Source of the DNA: Heloderma charlesbogerti
Taxonomy: Eukaryota > Chordata > Lepidosauria > Squamata > Helodermatidae
Assembly: GCA_026122225.1 (NCBI GenBank)
Contig: JANEZZ010001497.1
Coordinates: 682,001-746,000, forward strand
Direction: 5' to 3'
DNA length: 64,000 nt
Shown here: positions 44,759 to 53,531 of the stretch, in pieces
Layout: each line of letters begins with the position of its first letter
Numbering within the stretch: the stretch's first letter is position 1
Position numbers and translations under genes: made by a program
Notes under the pieces: generated by a model
Told to the model about the DNA's origin: nothing
The model's database searches: none
The model's input: only the letters and a program-made list of their open reading frames with translations

Positions 44759-47700
44759 CCGGGACTAGCTGATGCTCTACACATCTCTACTAATGTTCCG
44801 TTAATTGTGAAATACAGTCCAATAGCCAAAGCTCTCCATACAATATTTCACTAGTATATGCTTGCTGATATGGAGGTGATGTGAAGTGATGTGAACCACC
44901 TATCTGGAGAATGATATCTGAAGAATCAGTCCAGATGGATAACTCCTCACTTGACATTACAGCCATCAAGTCATGAGTGTGCATGTGTGAGCCTAGCTGA
45001 GGAATTTGAAAAGGACCCTGCTGCCCCTACTGGGCTAGTGACCGATAAGCTTCAATTTCTCTGCTTGCTGGCAGGGATTTCACTTTCTGTATTTTCTCTC
45101 TCTACAGAGATCCAGTAAAATACTGTAAATTTCATGGGAATGTGTGCGGCCGAGGCAAATGTCCTATGGATCATATACCAATTGGAGAGCAGTGCACGCC
45201 AGGGTATCCATGCTGCAAAAGGTGATCCCCAAAGCCTGACCAAAGCCTGAAAAATATGATATCATGCAGCTGCATTGATATCTTAAGCAGGGGCCTATCA
45301 ATGATGTATTGCATGTGCATTTAGCAACATGTACGTTTAGCAAGCATATTATAGTTATGTAAGATATATTGTATTACTCTTATCATATGGTGGGGAAAAC
45401 ATTTTAGGATGATTGTATTAGCAGAATAACAACTTAATAAAAAGGGGGGGATGTAAAAAAAACACCCCTAAAAAAACGTAACAGCAATTGGAAAAGCCAC
45501 ATTAAAAAGATGTGTTTTGACCCCCTTCCTGAATGCAGATAAAGTGGGAACCAGTTGTAACTCCAGAGCGTGTGTGTTTCAGAGTCTGGGAGAAACGTAT
45601 GGGACAACACTTTTCCCACGTACCTGATGAGCAGGGCTCTGTATGTGAGGGTATCTTCCAAGGGCCTCTCCTGCTGGTCTTAATGACTGAACAGATTCAA
45701 CTGGTCAGGATAGGCAAGGTTTGAGCAGACAACTGGTAGCCCTCACCTCTCCAGATACCTTATCCCCGTGAGAAGCAAATGCAATTACTGGGAAACATGC
45801 TTCAGTGGATTGACGGGTCCCTGAAGCCTGACCACTGAGATCAGCCTCAGAGATGGGAGCAGGTATACTCACCTCGCTCGACCCCATGTAGGGCTACTAC
45901 TGCCCAAGAAGGCCCTTGGTTTATCTTTCACACTCCTTATGTCCCTTTGGTACAAAAGGTATGTCTATTTTTAAATTTCAGTGAGTTGGCTTCCCCTGTG
46001 ATGATGTCATCAGCTGGTTTCGTGTTAAATTGTTTTTCCTTTATTTAAGCCCCATTAAGCTACATTCTGAAGGATACATTTGTATTGTTTAAATCATTTG
46101 TGTCTAAATAACATCACTTCTTATCGAGATAAAAGTTTATAGCAACATACACATAAGAACATTTCAGAATAGGGATGTACAAAAGTCACTTACCTTTTTG
46201 CAGATGTGATTCATGGGGGGGGAGGAGCTTCTTCCCTCCCCTCAGAATCCTCAATGGGGGGAAGGAAATCTGGTCCTCCCGCCCGGAATCCTGCCCGGCT
46301 AGCTCCGCTCTGCGGCGGCTCCATGGAGCAGTCGGCCAGGGCCGTCCGCAGCTGGAGTTCTGGCCGCAGATGGGCTGCTGTGATAGGTTACGTAAGTATT
46401 TACCTAGCCTATCACGGCAGGCCAAAAAAATCCACAACAGCGTACGCAAATGGCGGCGGCTACAGCTGCCGCCCTTTGCGTTCCCTATTCTTCGCCATTT
46501 TAGCTTACATAAATATTTACGTAGGCTATTATGGTGAAAAAAAAAAGGGGAACGCAAATAGCGTAGTGGCCGCTATTTGTGTTTCTCTTTTCTTTTTCGC
46601 CATAATAGCCTACGTAAATATTCACGTAAGATAAAACGGTGAAAAATAGGGAACGCAAATGGCAACCGTCATAGCCGCCGCCATTTGCGTACACTTTTTT
46701 TTTGCTTGCTGTGATAGGCTACGTGAATACTTACGTAGCCTATCATGGCCTCCGCAGGGACGCAAAAGGCATCCCTGAGTTAGCTGTGATAGGCTATGTA
46801 AGTAGTTACGTAGCCTATCACAGCTATGAAGAAGAAACGAATGGCGGCCGCCATTCGCCAGTCAGCATGGATGGCAGCAGGTAAGTGCTCCGTTTCACGT
46901 GCCTTTCGTGGGTTGGGGCAGGCTACGTAAAGATTTACGTAGCCTATCACGGCTAGATTTTCAGTCAGCCGTGATAGGCTACTTAAATATTTACGTAGCC
47001 TATCATGGCTGACTATGAAGAAAAAAAAAAGCATGTGTGCAAATAGCGTTGCCCTTATTTTCACCGTAGTCTACATAAATCTTTACGTAGACTTCCCATG
47101 CCCAAATAAGGAACGCAAATGGCGGCGCCCATGGTCGCCACCATTTTCGTTCGCGCTTTTTTTTTTTTCGAAGTCAGCCGTGATAAGCTACGTAATGATT
47201 TACGTAGCCTATCACGACAGACTTTGAAAATCTAGCCATAATAGGCTATGTAAATCATTACATAGCCTATCACTTTTTTTTTTTTTACTTTACTGGGAAA
47301 TGGCGGTGGCGGCAGCCGGTCGGAAGGCCGGCTGCCGCCACCACAATGCTGCCGAACTGCCGCCGGGACCCGCCGCCGAGAGGGACATTCGTACGAAGTA
47401 AGTACCATCCCGGGGGGGTGGGAGTGGAGAATTTCCCCACCAATTTCGGGGGGCTGAATGCGTTGGCATTTGGCCTCCCGGAGATTCGTGGAGAAATTCT
47501 CCGACATCCCTAGTTGGGGGCTCCGTTCCGCGTGCCTTTTATGGGTTGGGGGGGTGGGGGCTTCATTACACCATGGGTTTCGGGGGGCCAAATGCCAGTG
47601 CATTCGGCCTCATTGACATCCGTGGCGGAATTCTCTGCCATCCAGAAATCCCATGACATGTGACAGGTGTATTTGTGACACCAGAATTATTTCTTCATCT

Positions 47701-50700
47701 TCATCCTGCTTCGTGAGCATCTGTTCCCAAAGCATGTATTTACAGTCTGGGAAGCTCCCTCTTGTCGTTCTGCCCTTCTTGCCCTGGAATGCCCCCAGAC
47801 ATGCCCCTTTTTGGCCACTTCACACTCCTCTTGTGAACGTGGAGGGTGGCGTTGTTCTGTGCTGCCTCAGAGGCACTGCGGAAGTGGGGGGAGGTTGTTT
47901 CCCAGAAAACCAGATATCCTATAGCCGTCTAGCCACTGTGTAGTGGCCATGGGATTGCCCCCTCCCTGACTTACATATTTATCGCATTTCTATACTGCTA
48001 TTGCGGAAGCAGCTCCATTTCTTGCCTTGCTGGCATGGATTTCACTTTCCATATTTTCTGTTTCTCCAGAGATGGACCAGCGTATTGTAAATCAAAAGGA
48101 GGCAAGTGCCTTAGAAGATGTTCTCAGATTGTACCAACCGATATCATTGGAGTGTGTGCAGACGGAGTTCCATGCTGCAAGAGGTGAGCCACAAAGCCTG
48201 ACTAGTTCATATGCAAAATGAAAAGCAGCATGCAGAAGCATAGATAGCTTAAGTAGGAGACTATAAATGACATGTTGCCAGCAGACAAAAGAAATGCTTA
48301 TAGCAAGCCTATATATAGGAAAGTGATATTAGGGGACGGGAATGATATTCTCTTAGGATGGGGCCCTCCTCACAGTTGCCCCCAGGCACTGCTGGAGCTA
48401 CCAACCCGCCAAACGTGTTTTTTTTTTAAAATCAATATATTTCCTGCCTCTCCATAATCTCTTAACAACTCATCACCAAGTCCTGAAACAACAATAACTA
48501 ATTAAATAATTTTAAATAATTAAAACCAGTTGGGTTTTGGTAGTGATGGACAAACTTATCCCAAATGAGTTTGTTCTTTCCTCAGAATGTTAAAATTGTC
48601 ATCTATGCAAACTTGGATGAGAGTTCTCCTTTAACCTGAGGTCTCCTGTTGTGTGTATGAGTTTTTGCGCATGTGTAACATCAAACTGCGTCTTAGGAGC
48701 TGTATTCTCAAATCACAGAATGAGTCATTATACACACACACACACACACACACACACCCGTACACTCATGCACAGCTCCCTGCTATGGGACCAATCCAGT
48801 GCCCCATCCCCCCCTACACACACACATGCCTGCAACTTCTAATATAAACTGGAGACCCTTAGAATTTCGATGCTACAATAGCATGGCAGGATGCTCCCGT
48901 AATTTTTTTCAGGCCTGCTACCATGTAGGCAGATTACACATTGGACTTCCCCAAGTTTGGAAGAATCCCTGTTCAAGATGGGGCTAGGAAGGCAGGTAAC
49001 AGGGCCTTATGAACCTATTTTTAGTGGTGTAGCGACGAAAAAAATTCTCACATTTTTCAACTACTCTCATTCAATTTCATAGAAAAGAAATAGCTTTGGA
49101 AAGGAAATTCAGTGGCAAACAAAAGTTTGGAGAAATTCTCACGGGTTGAGTTTGGGTTTCTCGTGCCTGCCTTACTAATGAGGTGGTCAAGGGGTGCGCA
49201 CAAGTGAGCTGTCTTTCATTGTACAAACATCTCTCCAGCAGCCTGTAGCCTCCTCGGTGTCGTGTACTTCCATTAAAGCTGAGCAGAAGACATCACAGGG
49301 TAATTCCTCCCATGGGGCTTTTTCAGGTCAGAAAATGTAGGCAGCCTGGGAGGCTGCAGAACAATGGAGAGATGTGTAATAGAAAACACACACACTCAGC
49401 GCACCCTGGCCATCTCACTGTGATTAGGTGATCGTGAGAACACCACAAAAATAAATTATAAAACACCATGAGAATGAGACAGAGCAAAGGAAGGCTCTTA
49501 TCAGGGTGGAAGAAGCATTCAGCTATTTGGAAAACAGATTTTGGCTCACCACTACCTCCACCTCTTCCCTGGAGCTAGATACAACACTGCCCCCTTCACA
49601 CTTGCATTGTGGTGGATACAAAATGCAGGCCAGCCTGCCAGAACAATTGGTGCTGTTGCCATTTGCAGTGGCACACAACCCCCCAAAAAACCCTTAGATA
49701 AAAAGAAAGAAGTTGTGCTACAACTCCTGCCAGTGGTGAGTCCTACCTGTGAACAACTGTTGAAGGATTTCTCCCACCCAGGGAGAAGTACGGTGAAATA
49801 GTATGCCCAGTTCCTGGGATGAAGAATTTGGGAGGCCATTTGCCCACAGCTCTAATTTTTACTTCTTGCCTGGGAGTATGGAAACAGGAAGTCTGCTTGA
49901 CCTGCTGGGTTGCAACCTGTGCAGACCTGGTCCAAAATTATTGGTTATTTGAGAGCAATGAAAACTGAGATGGTGTCACCCACATTATAAGCCCTAAAGC
50001 ATCAAGCCATTTATAGCCCACCAACCATGCTTTGTGGCCTTCAAAATGCTTGACCTTCCCAACCTCCTGTTAGGGAGGGGGAACCATAGGTTAGTGGTAG
50101 GCCACATGCTTTACAGTGGAACTTCCCATGTTCAATCACCATTTGTTTCATCATGTCCAGTTAGAGGATACAGTACTGGACTAGATGGTTGAATAGCCTG
50201 GCCTGGTAGAAGGCCGATTCCCTTCTGGTCAAGTGTATAAGACTGGCGATCTGTTTGCATCTTAGTGCAATACTACACATGCAGGACTGAGACAGGGCTG
50301 GTAGGATGACTACAAATCATGTTAATGGTGGAGGAGTTCCAGCGAGTGGAAGAGATTAGCCGCAAAAGCAAGGCTGTGCCTGTGCCAGAGGCTCCATGTA
50401 TGGCATAGCATCCTAAACTTCTTCAGAGACATGACTGAGATTTGAGAAGCTTGGGATGCTGATCGGGGAGGAGTTACTACAGCTCTGCATTAGAAGATGG
50501 CACACAACGTGCTATGAGATTGCTCTATGCTGGGGGTGGGAGAAGGAAGCTGCTACAGCTTTTACACTGAGATCCTTACAGTAAGGATGAGTGAGAAAGT
50601 TGTTCCATTCACATTTAAGTGTGAATTCACCAAATTTACACTTCCTAAACCCACACACGAGTCGGGATGGAGTTAGCTGTCAGAATCCATACTTTTCAGA

Positions 50701-52038
50701 AATTTGTGTTCTATGTAAGCTGCCATGGAAGGACTTCTGCCCTGAAAGGCGGCCAAGAAATATTTTCACATAAATAAATAAATAAAATGGTTAGAAATAA
50801 AAATGCATACAAAAAATCATATATTTTGTAGGGATGGCGGAGAATTTCTCCACGAATCTTCGGGAGGCTGAGTGCCGAGGCATTCGGCCCCCTGAAAGTG
50901 TTGGGGAAATTCTCCGCCGGCCCCCCGCCCCCCCGGGATGGGACTTACCGTGGCCTAATGTCCCTCTCGGCGGCGGGTCCCGGCGGCGTTTCAGTGGCGT
51001 TTTGTCAGGGGTGGGGGCGGCGGCTGGTCTCCCGACCGGCTGCCGCCGCCACCATTACAAAATAACAAAGTAACCCCCCCCAAAAAACACACACACCCGT
51101 GATAGGCTACGTGACAATTTACGTAGCCTATCACGGCTAGATTTCCAAAGTCAGCCGTGATAGGCTACGTAAATAGTCACGTAGCTTATCCCGGGTGACT
51201 GTGAAAAAAAAAAAAAAGCACGTACGCAAATGGTGGTGGCCCATGGGTGCCGCCATTTGCGTTCCTTATTTTGGCATGTCTAGTCTACGTAAAGATTTAC
51301 GTAGACTATGGCGAAAATAAGGGCAATGCAAATAGCGTTCCCTTATTTTCGCTGTAGTCTACGTAAATCTTTAGGTAGACTAGACGTGCCAAAATAAGGA
51401 ACGCAAATGGCAGCGCCCATGGGCCGCCGCCATTTGAATATGCACTTTTCCCCCCCCAAAGTCACCCATGATAGGCTACGTGACGATTTACGTAGCCTAT
51501 CACGGCTGACTTTGGAAAACTAGCCGTGATAGGCTACGGTAATCGTCACGTAGCCTATCACGGGTTTTTTTGTTTTTTTTCACTTTTTCTTTCGAGGCCG
51601 GGGAGACGGGGCGCTTCTCCCTGGCCTGAATTTCAGCCGGGCGAGGCAGGGTGCCTCCCCCCCCTCACCTGAACTTCGGGGGGAGAAGCGAAGCGCCTCC
51701 CCCCCACCGTGAATCACCCCTGCGAAAAGATAAGTGACTTTCGTACATCCCTAATTTGGGGGGGGGGGGAAATGCATGAGAAAAGAAGTATGCATTTTGA
51801 AAAAAAGTGCAATCCAGTGTGGAGGCAAGATGGAACCAATTTAAAAGTGGACAAATGAGAACCTGAGTGAAATCAAACTTGACATATTTACCCATCCCTA
51901 GATTGCAGGGAAGCTTCTCCCAGCTTCTTCAGGAGCTTCTCATTCCTCTAGCCTGAGAGCTTTCTCTTCTTCACCTCTTCAGCATCGGCCAGGCTCCCAC
52001 ATTTCAGTTCCCATGTTTTCCATTTCAGACGTCCTTAG
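34164..52038 (+). CDS. Four-domain secreted beta-defensin (whole gene, six coding exons)
   Basis: Spliced coding sequence 34164-34221, 36738-36873, 41845-41955, 45108-45221, 48070-48183, 52029-52038: 543 nt, 180 residues. Beta-defensins are cationic, disulfide-bonded antimicrobial and signalling peptides secreted from epithelia and leukocytes. After the signal peptide come four domains, each with six Cys in the pattern C-x6-C-x3/4-C-x9-11-C-x5/6-CC. All splice sites are GT-AG and phases are 1,2,2,2,2. Net charges of the cysteine cores estimated by eye are about +4, -1, +3 and +5. Every domain ends in Arg (CCAR, CCQR, CCKR, CCKR), so processing at the borders is plausible. Most family members have one domain; avian AvBD11 has two. 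The introns are full of transposons. No transcript evidence is available; single-domain isoforms by exon skipping would also be in frame. Confidence 0.82.
35000..35774. other. Defensin intron 1, first half
   Basis: No gene recognised. The 100-140-codon frames on both strands resemble nothing I know. The stretch from about 35775 is LINE-derived. Confidence 0.4.
35775..36570 (+). pseudogene. CR1-like reverse transcriptase fragment in defensin intron 1
   Basis: The frame, broken several times, reads KRKVNKSAGPDGIHPRVLK, a degraded NYRPVSL region, LDFQKAFDRVPYQRVLNKH (catalytic block) and LKNRKPRVGISGKLSQW. It is much more decayed than the CR1 at 28.2-28.8 kb. Confidence 0.85.
36738..36873 (+). 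CDS. Defensin exon 2: domain 1
   Basis: TTGCACAG|GA to CACG|GTAAGT. A short linker (GVPGTQGAYTTEQ) is followed by a textbook domain, CRALNGTC-RFYAC-FPKNVVIGKC-DWLGWGCC-AR. Spacing is 6-4-9-6 with a CC end. Core charge is about +4. The flanking introns do not resemble those of exons 3-5, so this is the ancestral-type exon. It reads into a donor where single-domain genes would have a stop. Confidence 0.87.
37205..37320 (-). mobile_element. CR1 3' end fragment, old
   Basis: GATCATAGAGTCATGCTGTT then AAGGACCTTAGAGGGCATC resembles the CR1 tail in reverse, diverged. Confidence 0.6.
37621..37806 (+). mobile_element. tRNA-derived SINE
   Basis: GGGGCTGTAGCTCAGTGGTA, CTTTGCATGCAG and GGTTCAATCCCCGG form a nearly intact tRNA-Ala-like head (anticodon TGC). 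The SINE body GCTAGATGGAGTGATGGTCT and CTCAGTATAAAGCTGC end follow. The long body shows it is a SINE, not a tRNA gene. Confidence 0.9.
38765..39735. mobile_element. Palindromic non-autonomous hAT copy (971 bp), defensin intron 2
   Basis: Perfect GTATGTAT duplications at 38757-38764 and 39736-39743. Begins TAGGGGTGGACGAAAGTCAC and ends CCATCCCTA. The full hierarchical palindrome spans about 39000-39470, flanked by three GGCCGGGGGGGAGGC-like direct repeats on one side and the ATGGCGGTGGCGGCAGCC box on the other. Donors near 38788 (minus) and 39600 (plus). Confidence 0.94.
39744..40945. other. Defensin intron 2 segment with a (GGGCA)n array
   Basis: A pentamer array (GCAGG)n lies at about 40690-40731 with a GTGGG/GCAGG-rich lead-in from 40600. 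The Pro/Leu-rich frames across it are low complexity. Nothing else recognised. Confidence 0.55.
40946..41650. mobile_element. Palindromic non-autonomous hAT copy (705 bp), defensin intron 2
   Basis: Flanks CAAAACAT (40938-40945) and CAAAAAAT (41651-41658), 7/8. It contains four GTGATAGGCTATGTAA-type palindromes (about 41150, 41226, 41339 and a diverged one) and two AAATGGCGGC boxes. It ends about 190 bp before defensin exon 3. Confidence 0.9.
41845..41955 (+). CDS. Defensin exon 3: domain 2, acidic variant
   Basis: TTTCTCCAG|CA to CCAAAG|GTGAGA, phase 2 on both sides, 37 codons. Domain: CTAKKGTC-TASGC-TETDTDHGPC-DGGAQCC-QR, spacing 6-4-9-5. All six cysteines are kept, but the loop between Cys3 and Cys4 carries E, D, D and the core has net charge of about -1, unlike the other three. 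This may be a neutralising or structural domain, or relaxed selection. The flanking intron (about 41758-42200) resembles those of exons 4 and 5. Confidence 0.85.
42066..42135 (-). mobile_element. CR1 3' end fragment, short
   Basis: AGAATAGTAGGGTTGGACGG then GCAGGAATCCAAGG matches the CR1 tail in reverse; a piece of about 70 bp. Confidence 0.7.
42430..42560. repeat. Purine-rich then pyrimidine-rich tract
   Basis: GAGAAAAAAGAAAAA-type run to about 42505, then TCCCCTCCCC runs to about 42555. Low complexity. Confidence 0.8.
42737..43214. mobile_element. Palindromic non-autonomous hAT copy, right end lost
   Basis: It begins TAGGGATGTCGGAGAATTTC and has palindromes GTGATAGGCTATGTAAAG (about 42999), GTGATAAGCTACGTAAAG (about 43055) and GTAGTCTACGTAAAGATT (about 43159). 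It stops within GCAACGCTGCCCTT, where a (CA)n run (43214-43241) takes over. Confidence 0.85.
43483..44267 (-). pseudogene. L1 LINE ORF1 protein fragment
   Basis: The minus-strand ATG at 44267 reads MSVPRRRRELASTPPASCVK. After frame breaks a coiled-coil-like LEAFTKRSNVRIIRLKNLPN region appears, then (43890-43486) the C-terminal domain with DKFLHEILSIPSDYLLDIEQ, KQDKVMLFPDYIKEEVNKRR and NLHYYLKYPATL. These match the RRM and C-terminal parts of L1 ORF1p, the RNA-binding chaperone. It lies in defensin intron 3, antisense to the gene. No ORF2 is adjacent. Confidence 0.75.
44440..44760 (+). mobile_element. LINE 3' tail with (TAA)n
   Basis: GTTGTGAACTGGCCAGAGAG, ATTGGCTATTGGGCAGTATA and a (TAA)n array at about 44727-44756. 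This is a common 3' end of squamate LINEs; the exact family is not certain. Confidence 0.6.
45108..45221 (+). CDS. Defensin exon 4: domain 3
   Basis: CTCTACAG|AG to AAAAG|GTGATC, phase 2-2, 38 codons. Linker RDPVKY, then CKFHGNVC-GRGKC-PMDHIPIGEQC-TPGYPCC-KR, spacing 6-4-10-5. Core charge about +3. The donor GTGATC is weaker than GTGAGT. The junction creates CCKR-DG at the next border, a dibasic site. About 80 bp upstream (AGTGACC, CTTGCTGGCAGGGATTTCAC) match the introns before exons 3 and 5. Confidence 0.86.
46170..47642. mobile_element. Palindromic non-autonomous hAT copy containing a second one, defensin intron 4
   Basis: It begins TAGGGATGTACAAAAGTCAC at 46170. The likely end CTCTGCCATCC lies near 47642. 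The outer copy has at least five GTGATAGG..ACGTAA-type palindromes (46380, 46712, 46786 and others) and several AAATGGCGGC boxes. A second copy is nested from 46920 to 47512. Confidence 0.8.
46920..47512. mobile_element. Nested palindromic hAT copy, left end truncated
   Basis: It ends GACATCCCTA at 47512 followed by GTTGGGGG. The left flank has GTTGGGGC (46912-46919), 7/8, and the host sequence CGTGCCTTT.GTGGGTTGGG is repeated on both sides. It contains GTAAAGATTTACGTAGCC palindromes and the ATGGCGGTGGCGGCAGCC box. The internal donor has lost its first G (ACGAAGTAAGTACC). Confidence 0.8.
48070..48183 (+). CDS. Defensin exon 5: domain 4, most cationic
   Basis: TTTCTCCAG|AG to AAGAG|GTGAGC, phase 2-2, 38 codons. 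Linker RDGPAY, then CKSKGGKC-LRRC-SQIVPTDIIGVC-ADGVPCC-KR, spacing 6-3-11-5. The Cys2-Cys3 loop is one residue shorter and the Cys3-Cys4 loop longer than in the others. Core charge about +5. Flanking introns match exons 3 and 4 (AAGCCTGACTAGTTCATATG after, CCTTGCTGGCATGGATTTCA before). Confidence 0.87.
48420..49490. other. Defensin intron 5, first part
   Basis: A (CA)n run lies at about 48733-48758. The segment 49060-49180 (CTCATTCAATTTCATAG, GGTTTCTCGTGCCTGCC) is related to 21190-21300 and 29216-29320. No gene. Confidence 0.5.
50829..51753. mobile_element. Palindromic non-autonomous hAT copy (925 bp), defensin intron 5
   Basis: Begins TAGGGATGGCGGAGAATTTC and ends TCGTACATCCCTA. Full hierarchical palindrome about 51100-51570. 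The flanks ATATTTTG and ATTTGGGG match poorly, the right one running into a G tract. Its internal donor (minus, about 50945) reads GGTAAGTCCC; the end-proximal one is changed to AGATAAGTGAC. Confidence 0.9.
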
Positions 52039-52185
52039 TCAATTGGCTAGCAACGATCTCCAAGCATCCATCTTTGAAAGCAGCAATTGCAGCAGCAGCA
52101 GCAGCACCAATGAAATCCATAGCTCTGTCATTGAAGAATCAACCACCAATGATAAAGATGTGAAATAAATGCAGGAAACTCAAAA
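52029..52185 (+). CDS. Defensin exon 6: last residues, stop, 3' UTR and polyA signal
   Basis: CCATTTCAG|ACG. In phase it completes Arg and adds Arg-Pro, then TAG at 52036-52038, so the protein ends CCKRRP. The 3' UTR contains a CAG run (about 52090) and AATAAA at 52164-52169. In another frame a Ser/Asn-rich tail is open, but the splice phase excludes it. Any of exons 2-5 spliced to this exon gives the same in-frame ending. Confidence 0.75.
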
Positions 52186-52517
52186 GCATTTGACTTTTCT
52201 CTTGCCTTATTGCTCTTGTTTCCCCCTTTATCCTATTAATTTCTTCATTTGATTTGTACTCCACCTTTCCACCATCACCTGGCCACCATCCTATCATGGA
52301 TCTTAAAGCACCGGTGCTCTCAGGGGCCAGGTGGTGGCCCAGCAACGCGCTCTGCCCCAGAAGGTGAGCTCTCTGCCTCTCCAGGAGGCAGATTTGGAGG
52401 AATTACCCCAGGGGACCCCAGACCGTCTTGGTCCCTCAGAAGACCTCAGGTTTTTTGAGGGGCCCGCTGGCTCTGAACTTTGTGGATCCTCCTCTGCAGA
52501 TGATTCCAGTGGCAGGA

Positions 52518-52767
52518 TATTTATTTATTTATTTATTTCTATACCACCCAATAGGGGAAGCTCTCTGGGTGATTCACAGAAATTAAACCCCAAAAGCACA
52601 CAGTAAAACAATATAAAATATAAAAACATTAAAATATAAAAACATTTAAATCACAATATAATAATACAACCAGAATGAAACCAGAATTAAACCTAGCAAC
52701 AATGCAGAGATTTAAAATACAGATTCAAAACAGCAAAGTCTAGAAAGCTGAAATGCTCAAATGCTAT
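52518..52767 (-). mobile_element. LINE 3' tail
   Basis: (TTTA)n at about 52518-52538, then TATACCACCCAATAGGGGAA, CTCTCTGGGTGATTCACAG and an A-rich AAAATATAAAAACATT array. This is the reverse of a common squamate LINE 3' end. Confidence 0.65.
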
Positions 52768-53353
52768 GAAATGCCCATAGGGAGCCACCATTTGCGTTCC
52801 TTATTTGGTCCCTGTAGTCTACGTAAAGATTTACGTAGACTACGGCGAAAATAAGGGCAACGCAAATAGCGTTCCCTTATTTTCGCCGTAGTCTATGTAA
52901 ATCTTTACGTAGACTACAGGGACCAAATAAGGAACGCAAATGGCGTCTCCCTATGGGGGCCGCCATTTGCGTACGCGCTTTTTTTTTTTTCAAAGTCACC
53001 CGTGATAGGCTATGTGACGATTAACGTAGCCTATCACGGCTGACTTTGGAGATCTAGCCATGATAGGCTACATTAATCGTTACGTAGCCTATCACGTTTT
53101 TTTTTTTTTTTTTTACTGCACTTGTAATGGCGAAGGCGGCAGCCGGTTGAAAGACCGGCTGCCGTCCCCGCCCCTGACGAAGACCCGACGAACCGCTGCC
53201 GGGACCCGCTGCCGGGAGGGACATTTGTGAAAGGTAAGTCCCATCCCAGGGGGGGCAGGGGGTGGCGGAGAATTTCACTGCCAATTTCGGGGGGCCGAAT
53301 GCGTTGGTACTCAGCCCCCTGAAGTTTCGGGGAGAAATTCTCCCCCATCCCTA
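52768..53353. mobile_element. Palindromic non-autonomous hAT copy, left end lost
   Basis: It starts inside CCCATAGGGAGCC, with palindromes GTAGTCTACGTAAAGATT (about 52816 and mate arm), GTGATAGGCTATGTGACG (about 53002) and TGATAGGCTACATTAATC (about 53060). It ends CATCCCTA at 53353. Internal donor AAAGGTAAGTCCC at about 53232. Confidence 0.85.
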
Positions 53354-53356
53354 CTA

Positions 53357-53531
53357 CCTTTCCCCCAGCAAGCTGGGTCCTCATTTTACCGACCTTGGAA
53401 GGATGGAGGGCTGAGTTGACCTGAGCCGGCTACCCGAGACCCAGCTTCCTCTGGGATCGAACTCAGGTCATGGGGGTGGGGGTTTCAGTTGCAATACTGC
53501 CACCTACCACTGTGCACCACACGAGGCTCTC
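53357..53531 (-). mobile_element. tRNA-derived SINE
   Basis: On the minus strand it reads GCCTCGTGTGGTGCACAGTG (box A region), GAGTTCGATCCC (box B) and AGGTCGGTAAAATGAGGACC. This is a second SINE family, different from 37621. Confidence 0.75.

Larger units (their letters stand above)
49490..52520 (+). repeat. Duplicon copy matching 19160-20970
   Basis: Holds the last intron and terminal exon of the four-domain defensin and about 350 bp beyond it. The landmark order equals that at 19.2-21.0 kb. The SINE at 50080-50225 is shared; the palindromic element at 50829 is not. Confidence 0.8.

Noticed and set aside
52029..52168. Ser/Asn-rich C-terminal tail of about 45 residues on the defensin
   Set aside because: That frame is open (DVLSQLASNDLQ...), but the phase of every upstream donor leads to Arg-Pro-stop. 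The paralogous exon at 20464 also stops at once in the same phase.
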